A program made the translations under genes and the position numbers. Shown here one piece after another: positions 48,896-62,300 of a DNA stretch of 64,000 nucleotides (within the stretch, counting starts at the first letter, position 1; each line of letters opens with the position of its first letter). The stretch covers positions 3,100,001 through 3,164,000 of the forward strand of contig CM034549.1 of NCBI GenBank assembly GCA_020055645.1. Direction: 5' to 3'. The stretch comes from Tomocerus qinae (taxonomy: Eukaryota; Arthropoda; Collembola; Entomobryomorpha; Tomoceridae). The notes beneath the pieces were generated by a model. That model was not told the origin of the DNA and did not search any database. It saw only the letters and a program-made list of their open reading frames with translations.

Positions 48896-50556
48896 TGTTT
48901 ATTTACATAGAGATCCCCAAGTGGGGGGAATTAGGGATCGGCTGTAGTTATAATGTAATTTTTCCACACATTTTCACTTGTTCCGAACCCCCAATAAATC
49001 GAATAATATACCATTTCTTCTCAGCATTTATTCTATTTTCCTTGGATTCTCTTATTATGAAATAATAAGAATAGAAGAATAGAATACAGGAAGTCTTGAT
49101 TAAACAAGCTATACTATGCTGCTAAATTATTAGGCTGCATCATGCAATTCTTGCAATGGATCCATGGCTTTTGGAGAATTATTAATATTTTCAATAATAT
49201 GCACCCCAACGCAAACCTCCATGTCAACCTCCATGTACTAACTTTAGCAACGTCTTGTACTATAACAACGTCCATGCTCCTTGGAGATAAAACTATAATC
49301 AATAATATTATGGTAATGTTCGAGCTTCATTCATTGTACTTCAAATCATCGTACAAAACTATTAGATTAGAAGTATTAGAAATTAGAACTCCGTTTCGAA
49401 GGTTGGGGATAGGGATAGGGACTAGACTAAACAACGTCATAAGTCAGCCAAATTAATCAATATTTGCACGGGGCTCTAAAAAGTTATGCTATTTTTGCCA
49501 AAATAAATCAAAATGAAACTCATATCCGAAAAACTTAAACGTGTCCACTTGGCTTTATTTAAAATGAAACTGTAAAAAATGCAAAACCAAACTTTTGTAG
49601 CTAAAATGAATTTCCACTATAACCAAATTACTTCGCCGGAGGTAGTGACCCTGCCTGCTGCCGGACAGATTAACATGGGGTGTCGGCTGCTATCATGACA
49701 AAAAATTCTGTGTGTAGATTTATCACAAATTGGTGGCCTTCGGCCGTCTGAAATGTCTCTAATACCTGTCGATTGGGCATAGAAATAGAACTGAACACTA
49801 TGAATTTTTATTTTACTCTTTTTATGTCATTTATGTCAACACTCATGATTGTCAAGGAAACACAATTGATACATGTGATGATATCCTCAGCCAGCATGTA
49901 ATAATAATAGTTCGAGGCAAATTCAAAAGTTGTAATCAAAATAGCTTATGGCGCCTTTGTGGCATCAGTAGCGTAACGTGCTTGGATTTGGATTATTATA
50001 ATATTTTGTAGCTGGCAAATCATTGAAAATTGTATTGTGTTGAGAATGACTTAATTACTGACTGTGGTGTTGATCTTAAAAGGAATCGGCCATTAAAATA
50101 GGAATTTTTCAGTTTTTGGTTTTTGAAGTTTAGCAAAACAAATGTTTTGTGTGTAGCTGCTACATGCTAAGAATCTTTCAAGTTGTCATTCCGTCAGTTA
50201 ATAGTTGATAGTTAATACCGTCACCGTTTCGTGTGCCTTTCTGCCTTGTTGAATGGCAAGGTCTTGTGCCGATTTTTATCCTAATACTAGTTAGTAGTTT
50301 AGTAGTCATTTATAGTCATTAATTCAAGAATTTTGAATTTTGTTTACTTATCTTATTATTATTATTATTACATTATCAATTATTGATTACTATGAAGTAA
50401 TAATTTTATTAGTCATAGATGATGTAGGGTCAAAATCAACACGAGTCTTAAATTAAAATTTGAATTGAAATAAATATCTTTATTTTTGATGTGTGTTGCA
50501 GGTTAATAAAATAGCAGTTCGATTTGGGAGATTGGAAATATTTTGTAGAAATCAAA

Positions 50557-53500
50557 ATGGGCAGAAGTCAGTCGTCCAGATCTGTTAGTGCTTCACAGCC
50601 TGTCACTGCAAAAGAGATACAGGAAGTTGAAGAGAATGAAAAAAAGGTTAAGAGCCCCAGCCCCAAAAAGAAAACAGTACAGTCGTCAAATTTACCAGAC
50701 ACACACATTGACCCTATAAATGAGGATGAAATCAAAGTCTTTTCAAAAGAGAAAGGAGAAGATGAAATATCAGAAAAAGATCTTGAGAAGGGAATGAATT
50801 TGTTGGTAGCAATGAGTAATGAAGATTTTCAAACATTGCTTGACAAAATTGATGCCCAAAGTCCGAAGATAGATAAAATCAAAGCGAAAATACGAAATGG
50901 ACGCCTTGATTGGGATAAAATTGCATTTGGAATGTACGCACCGCGAGAATGCAGTCTCATTTGGCAGTTTTTGTTGTCAAATGCTAGAAGATATAGAATT
51001 ATGAGTGAGGTTGTGCAAGAATTTCGGTACGCAGTGGAACACAATCCAAGATATGTGTCGACCATTAGTAATATTCCTCAGCAACCCCCAGGAGCTAGGG
51101 GAGGATATCAGGTGTATGTTCGAGAGTTGTGGAAGATTCATCAAACAAAATGTAGTGCGACTGGACAAAAACATATGAATTGGTGTCAGGTAAAGCATTG
51201 ATTTTTAATTTCACACATCATCAAATAACTAACTAAACAGAATATACACCCTACCCAATAAACCAAGATGCAAATCAAGTAACCAAGAATTAATTGTTGT
51301 ATGCGTATACTACGCATTAATACATCTATAGTATTCCTAATTTGTTATAATATGGCAGTTGATGTGTCAATAAAAGTCTGTTATTGTATTAATTAAATGT
51401 AATTAATTTTATTTAGTTTTACAAAGTAAGTCAAGATGGATATCAGAAACTGACTGAAAAACAGAAAGAGCATTATGAGAAAGAGTCGAAAAAAGAAAAT
51501 GACAAATATCAATCACAACTACAAGCGTATTTAAAAGAACATCCACATCTGGTCAAGGGTAAAACGACGGAAACTGAAAAGGTTCCCAAAGTGAGGAAGC
51601 GTAAACCTACGACAGTTAAAGAATTTCCTGATGCACCTATACCTCCTGTTCCCCCATACTCGGTAAGTTTTTTTACTGACAACACTATAAGGATGAGCGT
51701 AAACAAAATTAGTCTTTGTTAAACATTTCTAATTGTATTGTTGTTCTGATTGTCTGCTTAACAGTTTTTCATTCAATCTAAGCTGCAAAAGTTAGAAACT
51801 ACTCCATCTGCTGAAGAATTATCAGATTTGAAGGGAAAATTTTGTTCAAAATACCACAAATTGTCGGACAAAAAGAAAGCTAAATGGATAGATTACACGA
51901 TTAATTATAGTCAAAATTATACCAAAGAGGTGGAGATGTTTCAATCTGCGAATCCAAGCTATTGTCCTAAAGTTTTAAAAATTAAATCTGTTGTTAAAAA
52001 GTCGGATATTGTCATATGGGAGAAGTATCGTGACAAACCACCGAATCCGAAAAATAGTGTTTATGCCATGTTCATCGACGACTTCTGTAAAAACGAGGAG
52101 AATGCTGATATACCCATTGATGAACGACGACGGGAAGCCGAAAATGCCTTCAAAGAATTGGACTGGTATCAGCGAGAAACGTACAAAATAAATTTTAAAT
52201 TGAGCAGTATGAAGTATAGAAAGGAAATAGCGGAATATTTTCAAAATGTCCCAGATGTGGTTAAGCCTATAGTTATTGATACCATTCCGAGAAAGTACAG
52301 AGCAGGTTTATTAGATGTGGGGAAATTTCCTATTGTTGATGGGATGGAAGATGAAAATGCTGATAAAGAGGAGTTTGGGGAATACACCGGTAAGTACTAG
52401 ATTTCGTATGTACTTGGATTTGATATTATATGTATCTTATTTTCTGCTTCTGAACTTCAATTAACATGGTTAAACGGTTATATTACGATGCTATTGTAGA
52501 AGAGGAACCATCCCCCAGAAAGAGAAAGAAAAAACGCCGAAATGATGAATTGTCTGAAACTGATGATCCCACATCACCTTCCAACAAAAATAATTTAGAC
52601 GAGGAGAGTGAGGAAATCGTATCTGATGCTAGTGCTTCTAGACGAAAAAAGAAGAAAAGGAAAGACGGATTTGCGACTTCACAATCACCAGATGACCACG
52701 AGGTTATTACTGGTGATATAAATGTTGAAGATGATGACCAGAGCATTAAAATTGAAGAACCGTTCCATATTGAAGTAAAACCACAACCACGCTTCTCTCC
52801 AAGACGTGATCTCCCGAAGTTAAAACCTGTTACTCAAGAGCAACCTATTTTATCTAATACTACCGTAGTGCCAAAGCCTTCTGCCTCAAATTTCGTACCC
52901 CATAAAGTTGGTCAACGTAAGAGCGGCTTTTAAATCACTGGTTAAGTTATTCAACATTGAGGAATTGTAGTATTGTAGCTAGCCACAAAGTCTTATTTCA
53001 TTGCTATTAATTAATACTCAATTCGAATGTTGATGTTAGCATTTAAATAATAATTACAGAAAATAGTAATAGATTTGTATTTATATCTTTGTGGAAATAT
53101 TTTAGCCTCCTGAGCGCTTTTCCCACACATTCTTACTTTGCAAGTTCGAAAACAATACTTTAAATTGTCATTTCATGGTCAATTCCAATGAAACTAATTT
53201 TAACATCGATTTGTAAAAACACCACATGTTTAGAAGTGGAAATGGCAGTTGCTTATAAGAAGCTATGTAAATTTCGCATTTACTTTAATTATTATTGAAT
53301 TAGTAGTCTAGTCCAAGGCTGCTATAAAGGTTAATACTGTATTAACCGTATACCACAAACTTCCCTTGGCCTAGTCTACGTCTAGAATAAAATTTTAAGG
53401 ATAGGTTTGGAGTAGAGTAGTGCTCAGTAGCATAGTAGAATTGGCACTGGAATTTTAGTAGATTATTATACTTATTAGTATTATCTGGTATCACCAATAA

Positions 53501-56500
53501 CAGACTTACAATCATGGTGAATAGCTTTCGTACTTTTCTTATTAATAATACTGTAAGTTATTTTTCTGTTACCAGTTTCCACCAAATTGGCTAAACTGCA
53601 GTTCAGACCAAGTCCTATTATTAGCAGAATTGTTTCATGACTTCTTAATTCAAAACTATTTAGGGTGATTTTATAAATCGAGATATAATGTTGTTACATG
53701 CGAATTGGGTCTTATATTGAAACATTTTTTAAAGAGAGAATGAGTAAGGTGAGATCAGAGATCTTAAGATGACTATTTTACTGGTTTATACTTATAATAT
53801 ACTATATAGTTGTTATTTACTAAATACGTATGACTAATCATACTAATGGATGACAAAATACGATGTACCTTTGACTTTGATGAAACAACTATTGCTTCAC
53901 GCATAATAACAATTTATTAATAATAACAAGTGAATTTATAATAATATTGTATTTAGTCAGTTCGCATTTGTTGTGAATCAAATCAGCTTAGGTATTTTTC
54001 AAATGTTTATAGATTATAAATAATGTTACTAGTTTTGTGTTTAGGTTATGCTAAAAAATTAGTTTAGTATTATTGCTAGTATTTAAGTAATTTTCATCAT
54101 TTACTCGTCAATGCAGATTGTTGTAGTGTATTTACTCAAGGCGTACTATTTTGAAACGGATAAAATGTAATTAATTTTAATTGGTTTAAATGGCAGTACT
54201 CCCTTAAAATTTGATAATTAATTTATCTCTTATCAAAATTTTGACATTGACATATAATTATTTTGTCCAAATAAATCACACGTAGTTTTTAATATATTAA
54301 GTTTTGTTTGCTGGCTTCTCCAATCATGTTCTCTAAATTATTTATTTTTCCAAATAAAGTTGAACGATCTTTCAATACGTCGATATTTTGGCTCGTTGAT
54401 TAATTAGACGTAATAATTATACGAATACACCTCGGATTGCATTGATTATTAATTGATGAAATTGTGTGAAAAAATTTGTATACTGTATTCTGTAACTAGT
54501 ATCTTTTTAACAATATTGAAATTTTATTTATATTGTAGAAGACATAGACGATGCAATCCGGGGTATATTCGACGGTCGTGCTGTCTTCGGTCGAAAATTT
54601 TCAGTTTATTATTATTATGCAAAGTATGTCTGTCAAGATAAAAAGTGGGTTGCGCACACCGACCTTTTTGGCATACTGGAAACAGCAGACAAAATCGTTG
54701 CAGCTTTTATAGAACTTAGCGATAAACAGAAGGTAAGGGACACAAAATAACCCACTCTTCCATAAAATTCGCATAAATACAATGGATATATCCAATATTC
54801 ATTTAATGATGTACAATCCACAGGATATTTTCATTGCTCAATCGTACAATTTCTTCTTGCAAAAGCGATATGGAATAACAATGAAAGGAACAAAAAAAAT
54901 CTATGAACCGGAGGACGGGATTGGGATTAATCGTTTTCCTGGAGAGCCCCGATTGCCGGCCAGGTAGAGTTAGATTAGTGCTCGGCTAGAATTAGTATTA
55001 TAGCTTAAGATCAACCAGATTTATTTATTTCGGATTCGATTGTCACCAATTTATTTTATGAAAGGACTGCAGCAAAACTATACGAAAAGGAAGTTGAGTA
55101 CCTTATTCGCAAAAATGTTTCCCTCGATTTTCCTAAATGGGAGGATTTGCACGTGGACACTCAAATGATTTTCGTAAAAAAATTGTATCGAGAGACTCAG
55201 TTATATATGAAGAAGTACGAGGAATTTGTTTTGGTAAGCATTCGATCGAATACGATATTTTAATATCTGTAATTAGTTGGTACCAAGTTTTTCGACCACA
55301 CAAAAAAATAAAGTAAAAGTTTATCTAATAATTTTGATTTTTTTTTCTTTGTTTTCAGAATATGTCACCAAACGGTAATCTATTTAATTGTTTTCTGTAT
55401 CTTTATCCTATTATAGTATACTAAAAGTAGTTAAATCACGGTTTCAAATATTTGGCCATAAATATAGCAGATTGCATTATATTTCCTAACAATGTTATGT
55501 AGATGTTCTATACATAATATAATTTCGATCTGTCAACTAAAATTATTGGACTTTTAAATTCCAGATATGGTGAGTTATGTTCTATTTCGAGCCAAAAATT
55601 GGGAAAATAGATATTTGAAAGACAGTGCTGCTTTAGATTCAGTTAAAGGATTTGTTTTTCCCTTGCCTCGAAACGGAAAAGACGGTGACGGTTACGAGTC
55701 CTGTCCAGATGTAATGGATGACAACGTGCCTGGATTGGCTGCCGGCTGCCGGGTTTACCTTCGGCAGAAACGACACCAGAAACTTAATCCTTTCACAGTT
55801 GAACGACCGGATTTCTGTTCGATCTCCAATAGTAAGTCCCAAGTACAAATTAGTCGGAGTGCCGAGGCCGGGGAAGACGCTGACGAATCGACATGCGTCT
55901 CTTCCGATGACGAAACTATGACGCCAGCAAAGAACTATATCAAAGACCAGACGAATATGAGACATTTAAATGAAGTCAAGGATCACTTTTTTCCAATGGG
56001 AGTACTAACCAAGAAAATGTTGTCTCCGACAAAAGTGAAGAAACGGCTTTCCAAAGTAGAATTGGAACGAATGCGGAAAGCACATGAGGCACTTGCTGCC
56101 AGCAGGAGAATGAAAAGGCCGAAAGGAATTGAAGCTCGGATACGCTACAAGAATCGCGTCAAAACTATCGGATTTGCAAGAAACAGGAAGGCTAAAGTAA
56201 TGTTGCCCAAACAAAGGAATTTTAATGATGGAGATGGAAATGAGGACGCAGCGAAGAAAAAGAAGGCAAAAGTACTGTTACCGCAACATCAACGTTGTGG
56301 AAATGTCGCTCTGGAGGAGTCTGGTAGTGACGGTGAAATCGGGGGAGCAGATTTCGACGAAAATGCTGACGAGGCAAACTTGGATTGTTCCGAATTTGTC
56401 AGCAGTCTTCAATCACCCAAAAAACGAATTCATTTGAAAGCGGTTCCTGATGATACTACAGAAGAATGCCCTGTCAATGTTTGGGGAGAGGGCGTTAATC

Positions 56501-56637
56501 AGTCTGATGGACAACTAATTGAAGAGGTGATTCTGGAACCTTTCAATGCCTATGCACGTGATATTGAACAAGATACTGAAAATGCGGAAGATTCTTTTGC
56601 TGGCCCCGTATTTGACATTTCAGATTTTAATCTATGA
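50557..56637 (+). CDS. UBTF: UBTF-like protein with multiple HMG boxes
   Basis: Exons 50557-51189, 51417-51662, 51765-52389, 52500-52916, 54539-54732, 54824-54963, 55065-55233, 55359-55374 (16 bases) and 55565-56637. Every phase agrees, giving 1,170 residues. Residues about 85-165 match the region of human UBF preceding and entering box 1 (SNEDFQTLLDKI...RLDWDKIAFGMYAPRECSL). HMG-box-like units follow near 177-255, 285-365 and 380-455. Basic KRKKKRR and acidic segments come next, then two weaker boxes near 645-735 (KFSVYYYYAKYVC...) and 745-810 (LPARTAAKLYEKEVEYLIRK...). The tail is long and mixed basic and acidic. UBTF organises rDNA chromatin for RNA polymerase I. If the donor at 52917 is not used, a stop at 52931-52933 gives a shorter form. 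The ATG at 50557 is the first in frame. AATAAA is at 56716-56721. Confidence 0.82.
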
Positions 56638-56715
56638 GTGACATTAGATAAATTAATGTAAGCATTTTTAATACCAGTTACTAAATATCCATCGTTTTCT
56701 AAGTGTTTTTTTTTC

Positions 56716-56721
56716 AATAAA
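56716..56721 (+). terminator. Candidate poly(A) signal of the UBTF-like gene
   Basis: AATAAA 79 bases after the TGA stop. Confidence 0.55.
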
Positions 56722-57290
56722 ATTTATAGCTGGTAAGCAAATAGATTTTATATTTGGTATTTCCTACCGAAAAATATTGAATTTAGTGGTATTGGGGCAT
56801 TTTTATTATAATTAGTCATAACTATCAGTTTTTGGAAAGGATATTTTAAGCCTGATTTCGATAGTTCATTTTATAGTAATACACGTTACACTACACTCTT
56901 AGCAGAGTTCTATTTCAGCCGTTTTTTTACATTTTGCCTCCCCCCACTCGGTCAAAAGAGGGTAAAAGCCTAGTCTAGTATGTTGTATTTTGCCTGCTCA
57001 CTATAGCCAGTGGCTAGTAAAACTCTGTCTCTTAGACTTGATTCTGTATAGGCCCCCCAGTACTAATGCTGAATTTCAAAATGATTAGTCATATTAACAA
57101 TGTTTAATTTTCGAAATAAGCTAATGTTCACTCATATTGAACTTCCTTGTTTTATGAAATATGCATTGTATACGCGCAAAGCATTGCAACAAAAAGCCGC
57201 TCGTCCATGGCATAGGTAGATTTAGATAGTTACCTAGATAGATAGATAGAGACATACGAAGTACGTATAAACAGCTTAATTATACAGAAA

Positions 57291-57519
57291 TCTTTACTCT
57301 ACATAAATGTAAAGTGTGACATGCACATGGAATTCTTTCACTATTCTTGAATAAAAGTTTGTATATATGTCCGTAATATTATGTAATTAATGAGCAAGGA
57401 CTAGACTATCAGTAGTGAGTACAATCAACGGTCTATGAAATTCGGGCCAATGCGCAGTCGCTAGAAATTTACTGATTTCAACATTTTCTAGCACACTTTA
57501 TGTGCTAGGATTCAACTAG
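57291..57519 (+). mobile_element. Non-autonomous Helitron, family 2, second copy
   Basis: It begins TCTTTACTCTACATAA after an A. It ends with hairpin AGCACAC-TTTA-TGTGCT, then CTAG before a T. It aligns with 14849-15120, sharing for example CAATGCGCAGTCGCTAGAAA. It is 43 bases shorter through small internal deletions. No ORF. Confidence 0.85.
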
Positions 57520-57563
57520 TTACAAATAATATTTGTAATACTATTATTATTATTAGTTAAATC

Positions 57564-57615
57564 CTAGTTGAAGTTGAAACCTAGCATCTACAGTGTGCTA
57601 GAAAAATATTGAACT
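57564..57615 (-). mobile_element. Diverged Helitron 3' end, family 2, opposite strand
   Basis: Read on the minus strand: TTTTTCTAGCACACTG, TAGATGCTAGG, then CTAG at 57567-57564. It resembles the family-2 hairpin and end but with a broken stem, and faces the copy at 57291-57519 tail to tail. The 5' extent is not visible. Confidence 0.5.
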
Positions 57616-59631
57616 ATCTCACGGGCACTAACATACGGAATTAATTATTCGTCAGTTTACATTTTTGTACTATAGTCATGATGGTAGACCACCAGTACTG
57701 CTTTTCAAAAGATTTCCATATGAATATTGTTTGGTTTAATTTCGAAATAAACCAAGAGTGTAGTTCATTGTCTTATGTAATATGCTTTGCATAGGCGCTT
57801 GCGTATTTTCCATTTAGGACCACACGTAATATATAGACAGGCATATGTTTCGATAGACAGGCAAATTTATTGCTTTATCTAAGAAGGTCGTTATAATATA
57901 GAGATAATCTAGAAGTTGTTTATAATAACATTATTTTTACAAATGATGATTTTTAGCTCTCCTGACGAGCTTATTTGAAAATTTTGCCAACATAAATTAT
58001 TAGTTACAATAGTCGTCATCTTTTCATTGTGCGAATAAGAACTATAAATACATATGCAGATATTTTCATTTTGGTAAATTGATACTGCGTTAATGAGTTC
58101 AGTTCAAGGTAGTTTGAAAGCTGCGGAACTATGTCTTGCAAACTCAATAAAACGAGGTGTGCTCAATCGCATTCTACTAATATTATTTTATTTGTAAGTA
58201 TGTAACATTATTAACATGTACCATAAAATTCTAAATTAACAGTGATTTAATATTTTTATTTATCTAGTACATAAGACATTATCCAAAACTGCCTAATTTC
58301 ATTCCCACTCAAGTCCTCAAGTGTTATTTTATAATATTTTTCAGCATAAGTAGCCATTATTGTTATTGTTATTAGTATTGTATTTGTATATAAACATTTC
58401 TCAACAGACCTGACTCCAGCTATAATAGTTGAACGTATATGCATAGCATAATAATTATTACTCTGTACAAGTGTAGGCACGAAATGAATTTCCACGTTTA
58501 CAAATACATAGTTAATTACTTTAATTATTACCATTAGAAATTACGTGTGTAGATCTAAAAGTCGTACTCGCATCACGCCCAGCCTGTGCTGTTGTAGTAG
58601 TGTCTATCCACCAGGATCTGGTCTTGTTTTCAAGTGTTTTTAAGCAAGCGTACCATAATAATTATATTGGATTATTATTATTACAGTACTGGTATTAATA
58701 AGAGAGGTTCGTAGATTAACTTCTCAACACATATACAAATAAGTTATTTTTAGTGATGACTTTATGTTTATGCTATATTTTTATTTAGCAGATTGACTGA
58801 ATCAAGGAGATGCAAGATGCAACGAATATTGGGTTTCGTTGTTTCAGCTTTACATAATAATTGAAATTACAACTCTACAAGTTTATTATACGTTTACTTG
58901 GCGCAAGTAATTTGATTCTAAACAATAATCTTAAGGCAAACATATTCATTCATAATAGTTATTATTGATTTGTGTTTTTACTTTACATGTCTAAAGTTGA
59001 GCCATTCATCCTGTAATATCCTACCATTACATTATATAGAGCCTTTTGTCTTTAATATTTTGAAGGAATTTGAAGCGTTAACATTTTATCTAAATTAATA
59101 TTATCCAATGTACAATAACCGTATAATTAATACGTAAGTGCCCCAGCTAAGCTAGATCATCAGTCAGACCAATCAAAGTCAAAAGGGTGCTTACAGCGTA
59201 TTTGTTGCACAACCTTCCTAAATTATTATAAGTCTTCGCAAAGTGCAAATAATGCCAAGGTGAAAATAATTGGAAGAGTTCATAATATTCCTAATATACG
59301 TTTTGACAATGACAAAGGTTATAAAATTAAATATCAGATGGACAGTGCAAGGTTATAAGTAACTGAAGCAGTTTACTTTGACGAAGACGTCGAAGCACAT
59401 TATAAGCATCTTTTTTAGAATAGAAAGTGTACTAACTATGTGCTGCTTGTTTGATTTTGCATAGTAGTACTATCAATTATTGTATCATACATGTTTTACT
59501 TATTTGTTACAATTAATTAATTAGTGTTGTGTTAGCTTAAAACGGTCTGGATTTGGTAGAATAGTATGCAGTTGTATTGTAATGAGTAGGATACTTGGGG
59601 ACAGGTTATTTTTCTCTCATAACATTCGACA

Positions 59632-61889
59632 TCAATCATCGTAATCACTCGATAGAAGGAAATTGGCCGCCAGCGTCTCATTTTTTTCACACGCAAAATA
59701 TGCTTGCACTACCAAATGTTCAGGAAATCCAAGAGATTTCAACTACATAAAGCAAAATTATTTGGAAATTTACATTTTCATTAAGGATTTCAGGTTACTC
59801 TTAAAATATGGTTAGCGTCAACTTACTCTTTCGATAGCTTCTTTATCTTGAGGTGATATTTGAATTTGGAATCCTCCAGAACCAGCTCCAGGCTCACGAC
59901 CAGTGGAAGAACCAGAAGATGAAGGTGGCCCTTCTTCGTTTAACAGGCGGACAAATTCTTCCTACAATGACAGTAAAATATTGCTTATAACAAAAATAGG
60001 AGCCAAAAAAGGTGAGACGAACTGGAATATATTACGGAGTTTAAATTAATATATTACCTGATTTTCTGATATAACTTGAAGAAGAGCTGGATTAGTCTGA
60101 CCGATTTGTTGGAGTACTGCATTAAGAAGTGAAGGATTTTCTCGAACTACAGCTCGCATTTGTTCAAACTGTGGCTGTGTACGAAGAAATCCTAGAGGGT
60201 CTGCCCCACCTGCTGCTGGAGCTGCGGTACCGGTGCCACCTCCACCGGGAGCTATATTTCTCACACCGGGCTCCTGAAAATTAAACCCATACAATTAAAC
60301 ATCACACAGTATTAAACCCAACATGAACACAACTTTTAAAAGACTACTTTACGTACCGCTAGATCAAATTCGGCAGGTATTCCAGTAAGGAGGTATTCGA
60401 CAGCACGGTCAGGATTATTAAAAGAGGCTCTGAGAGCTCGTTCTACTTCTGTTTTTTCATACCCCATTGCCATTATAGATTCTACGGTCCTATCGAATTC
60501 TGGTCCAGTCAATAAAACAGACTCGCCACCGGGAGTTGCACTGTTTGATATTGAGAAAAATCAAAAGCGTGTTCTCTAAATAGTAACAGTAATTAAGGGT
60601 AATTATTACCTTGCCGCAGCAGGAGTAGAAGATTCAGTACTTGCAGGCGTTGTTTCGGTTTTGACCTCAGCTGCTGGTGTAGGTGTTGGTTCACTGGCAG
60701 CGGCGGCTGCTGCCGGGAGAGTCGATGTCGTGGCAGGAGGAGGTGCAGAACTTGCTGCTTTAGGTTTTGAAACCATTACCACTATAAATTTTTTTTCATC
60801 AATAGAATATTCAGATAGTAACGTTTCGTCAGTTAAAATTTTGCCAGAATATATAAGCTTTTGTGCTCCAGCCGGGTATTCGGATCCTTTCAAGGACTCA
60901 ATTTTTTCCTTCAGATTTCGAACCTGTAACATTGGAATGAAACATGTAACCGTTATTATTTACCTAAGTCCCAAATATTTGTATTTCCTGTGAAACAAAA
61001 AGGAAAAAAAATTCTTTTTGTACTATTTACTATTTTTTGCAATTGCAATGTATTTATTAACACCTCATAATAACTCTTTAACTAAAAATGGTGAAACTAT
61101 TGGCTTGTGTTAGTAGCTATAATCAACAAAGATAAATATGAATACTACCATTTCAGTCATCAAAATATTTTAAGCCGAGTTTTTACATTTCAGATTCAGA
61201 TAATTTGAGGAGAATTGAGGGTTTTAATTTGTGTCGGCCTACCGCCAACCGCTTAAAATTTGCACAATTCAAACCAAGCATGTCATATAATACTTTTTTA
61301 TTCAAAAATCGAAAACAATACAGTAGAAACCCCAAATCATCTTCAAATTGTCTGAAACTTAAAAATATGCAGCAAAAGGCAAAAACATAAATGTTTCATT
61401 ACATTAGTTACGAATGACGAAAGTCTAATCTCTCAGTAATAATAGTGATAACGAATAAAAATTAGCATGAAAAGGTTAACAGTCAATAGTAGCGGGGCAG
61501 CTGGCAGCCAAAGAAAAACAACAAAAGTTAATCAAACATTAAATAATTTATACATACACAATAGTTAAAAACATCAACTTTTAACTCATTATTATGCATT
61601 ACGTAAATAATGAAGCATTATAAAGTCTACAGCATCATTTAACGTAAAAAACAAAAGGAAATGATGAGTCAATTTTTTATTTACAAAATTACCAATTGCA
61701 ATAATTATTAACTTTGAAAATGAAGTTTAGCGCCAGTGTGAATGATGACAATGCAATTGACTGCTATTCTTTGCTGATAATGCATCAGTTGTCAAAAAGT
61801 GTAAAATAAACAAAAAATCTCACCGTTTGGTCAGGTTCAATTTCTACAGTGAAGGACTGCTGCTGTAGATTTTTGAGCGTGACCAACAT
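59632..61889 (-). CDS. RAD23: UV excision repair protein RAD23
   Basis: Exons 61889-61824, 60923-60610, 60540-60357, 60273-60058, 59961-59827 and 59742-59632. Phases agree, giving 341 residues. Order: ubiquitin-like domain ([20 protein letters not shown] through [11 protein letters not shown], 1 to about 80); Ala/Pro/Thr linker; UBA1 ([20 protein letters not shown], about 140-185); STI1/XPC-binding domain ([20 protein letters not shown], about 205-260); and UBA2 ([20 protein letters not shown]...[10 protein letters not shown]) in the last exon. RAD23 stabilises XPC in nucleotide excision repair and shuttles ubiquitinated proteins to the proteasome. The final 36-residue exon was found by reading the minus strand near 59700. 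The first coding exon is short (22 residues), followed by a 900-base intron. Confidence 0.96.
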
Positions 61890-62300
61890 TTTCCACACGG
61901 GCTGATGAACGTTGTCCAAGCTCAAAAAGGATGTAAATTTTGACAAAAAAGTGTCCAAAAACGCCGAAAAGACAAATTTCGCCAATAGCCAAGCGGGAGC
62001 GTGATTCGCTTACAAGCAAAGGAAGAACTGAGTCACACGATGATATTCAAAGGTCACTTTTACCACGAGAATCTCTATGCACATAAATAGGCAATCGACT
62101 CTCCTCCTAATCCCTACGACAACACAACAGAGAGTGCTGTTGTCCCAAATGAAATACTCATGTCTAGTCTACTTTTATTTTTAGGAGGTAGTATAGTGTA
62201 GTAGTGATATTATGATAGGCATATTAGGCCATTTGGGGCTTTACGATAAATTCGTCTTCTCTGTAAAGGATTCTCTTTCTGTCTGTCCGTCCGGAAATCC

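Larger units (their letters stand above)
47739..50556. other. Divergent intergenic region between DYNC2I2 and the UBTF-like gene
   Basis: Holds the inverted-repeat element at 48099-48639 and the palindrome at 48872-48895. At 49186-49250 ATTTTCAATAATATGCACCC resembles one end of MITE family M1. No gene supported. Confidence 0.5.
56638..59631. other. Convergent region between UBTF-like gene and RAD23
   Basis: No supportable gene. Holds a Helitron copy, a Helitron 3' end on the other strand, a GATA-type microsatellite at 57235-57252, and blocks near 57090-57190 and 57710-57830 that are reverse-complement relatives of 18000-18110 (AATTTCGAAATAA, GCGCTTGCG). Confidence 0.5.
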
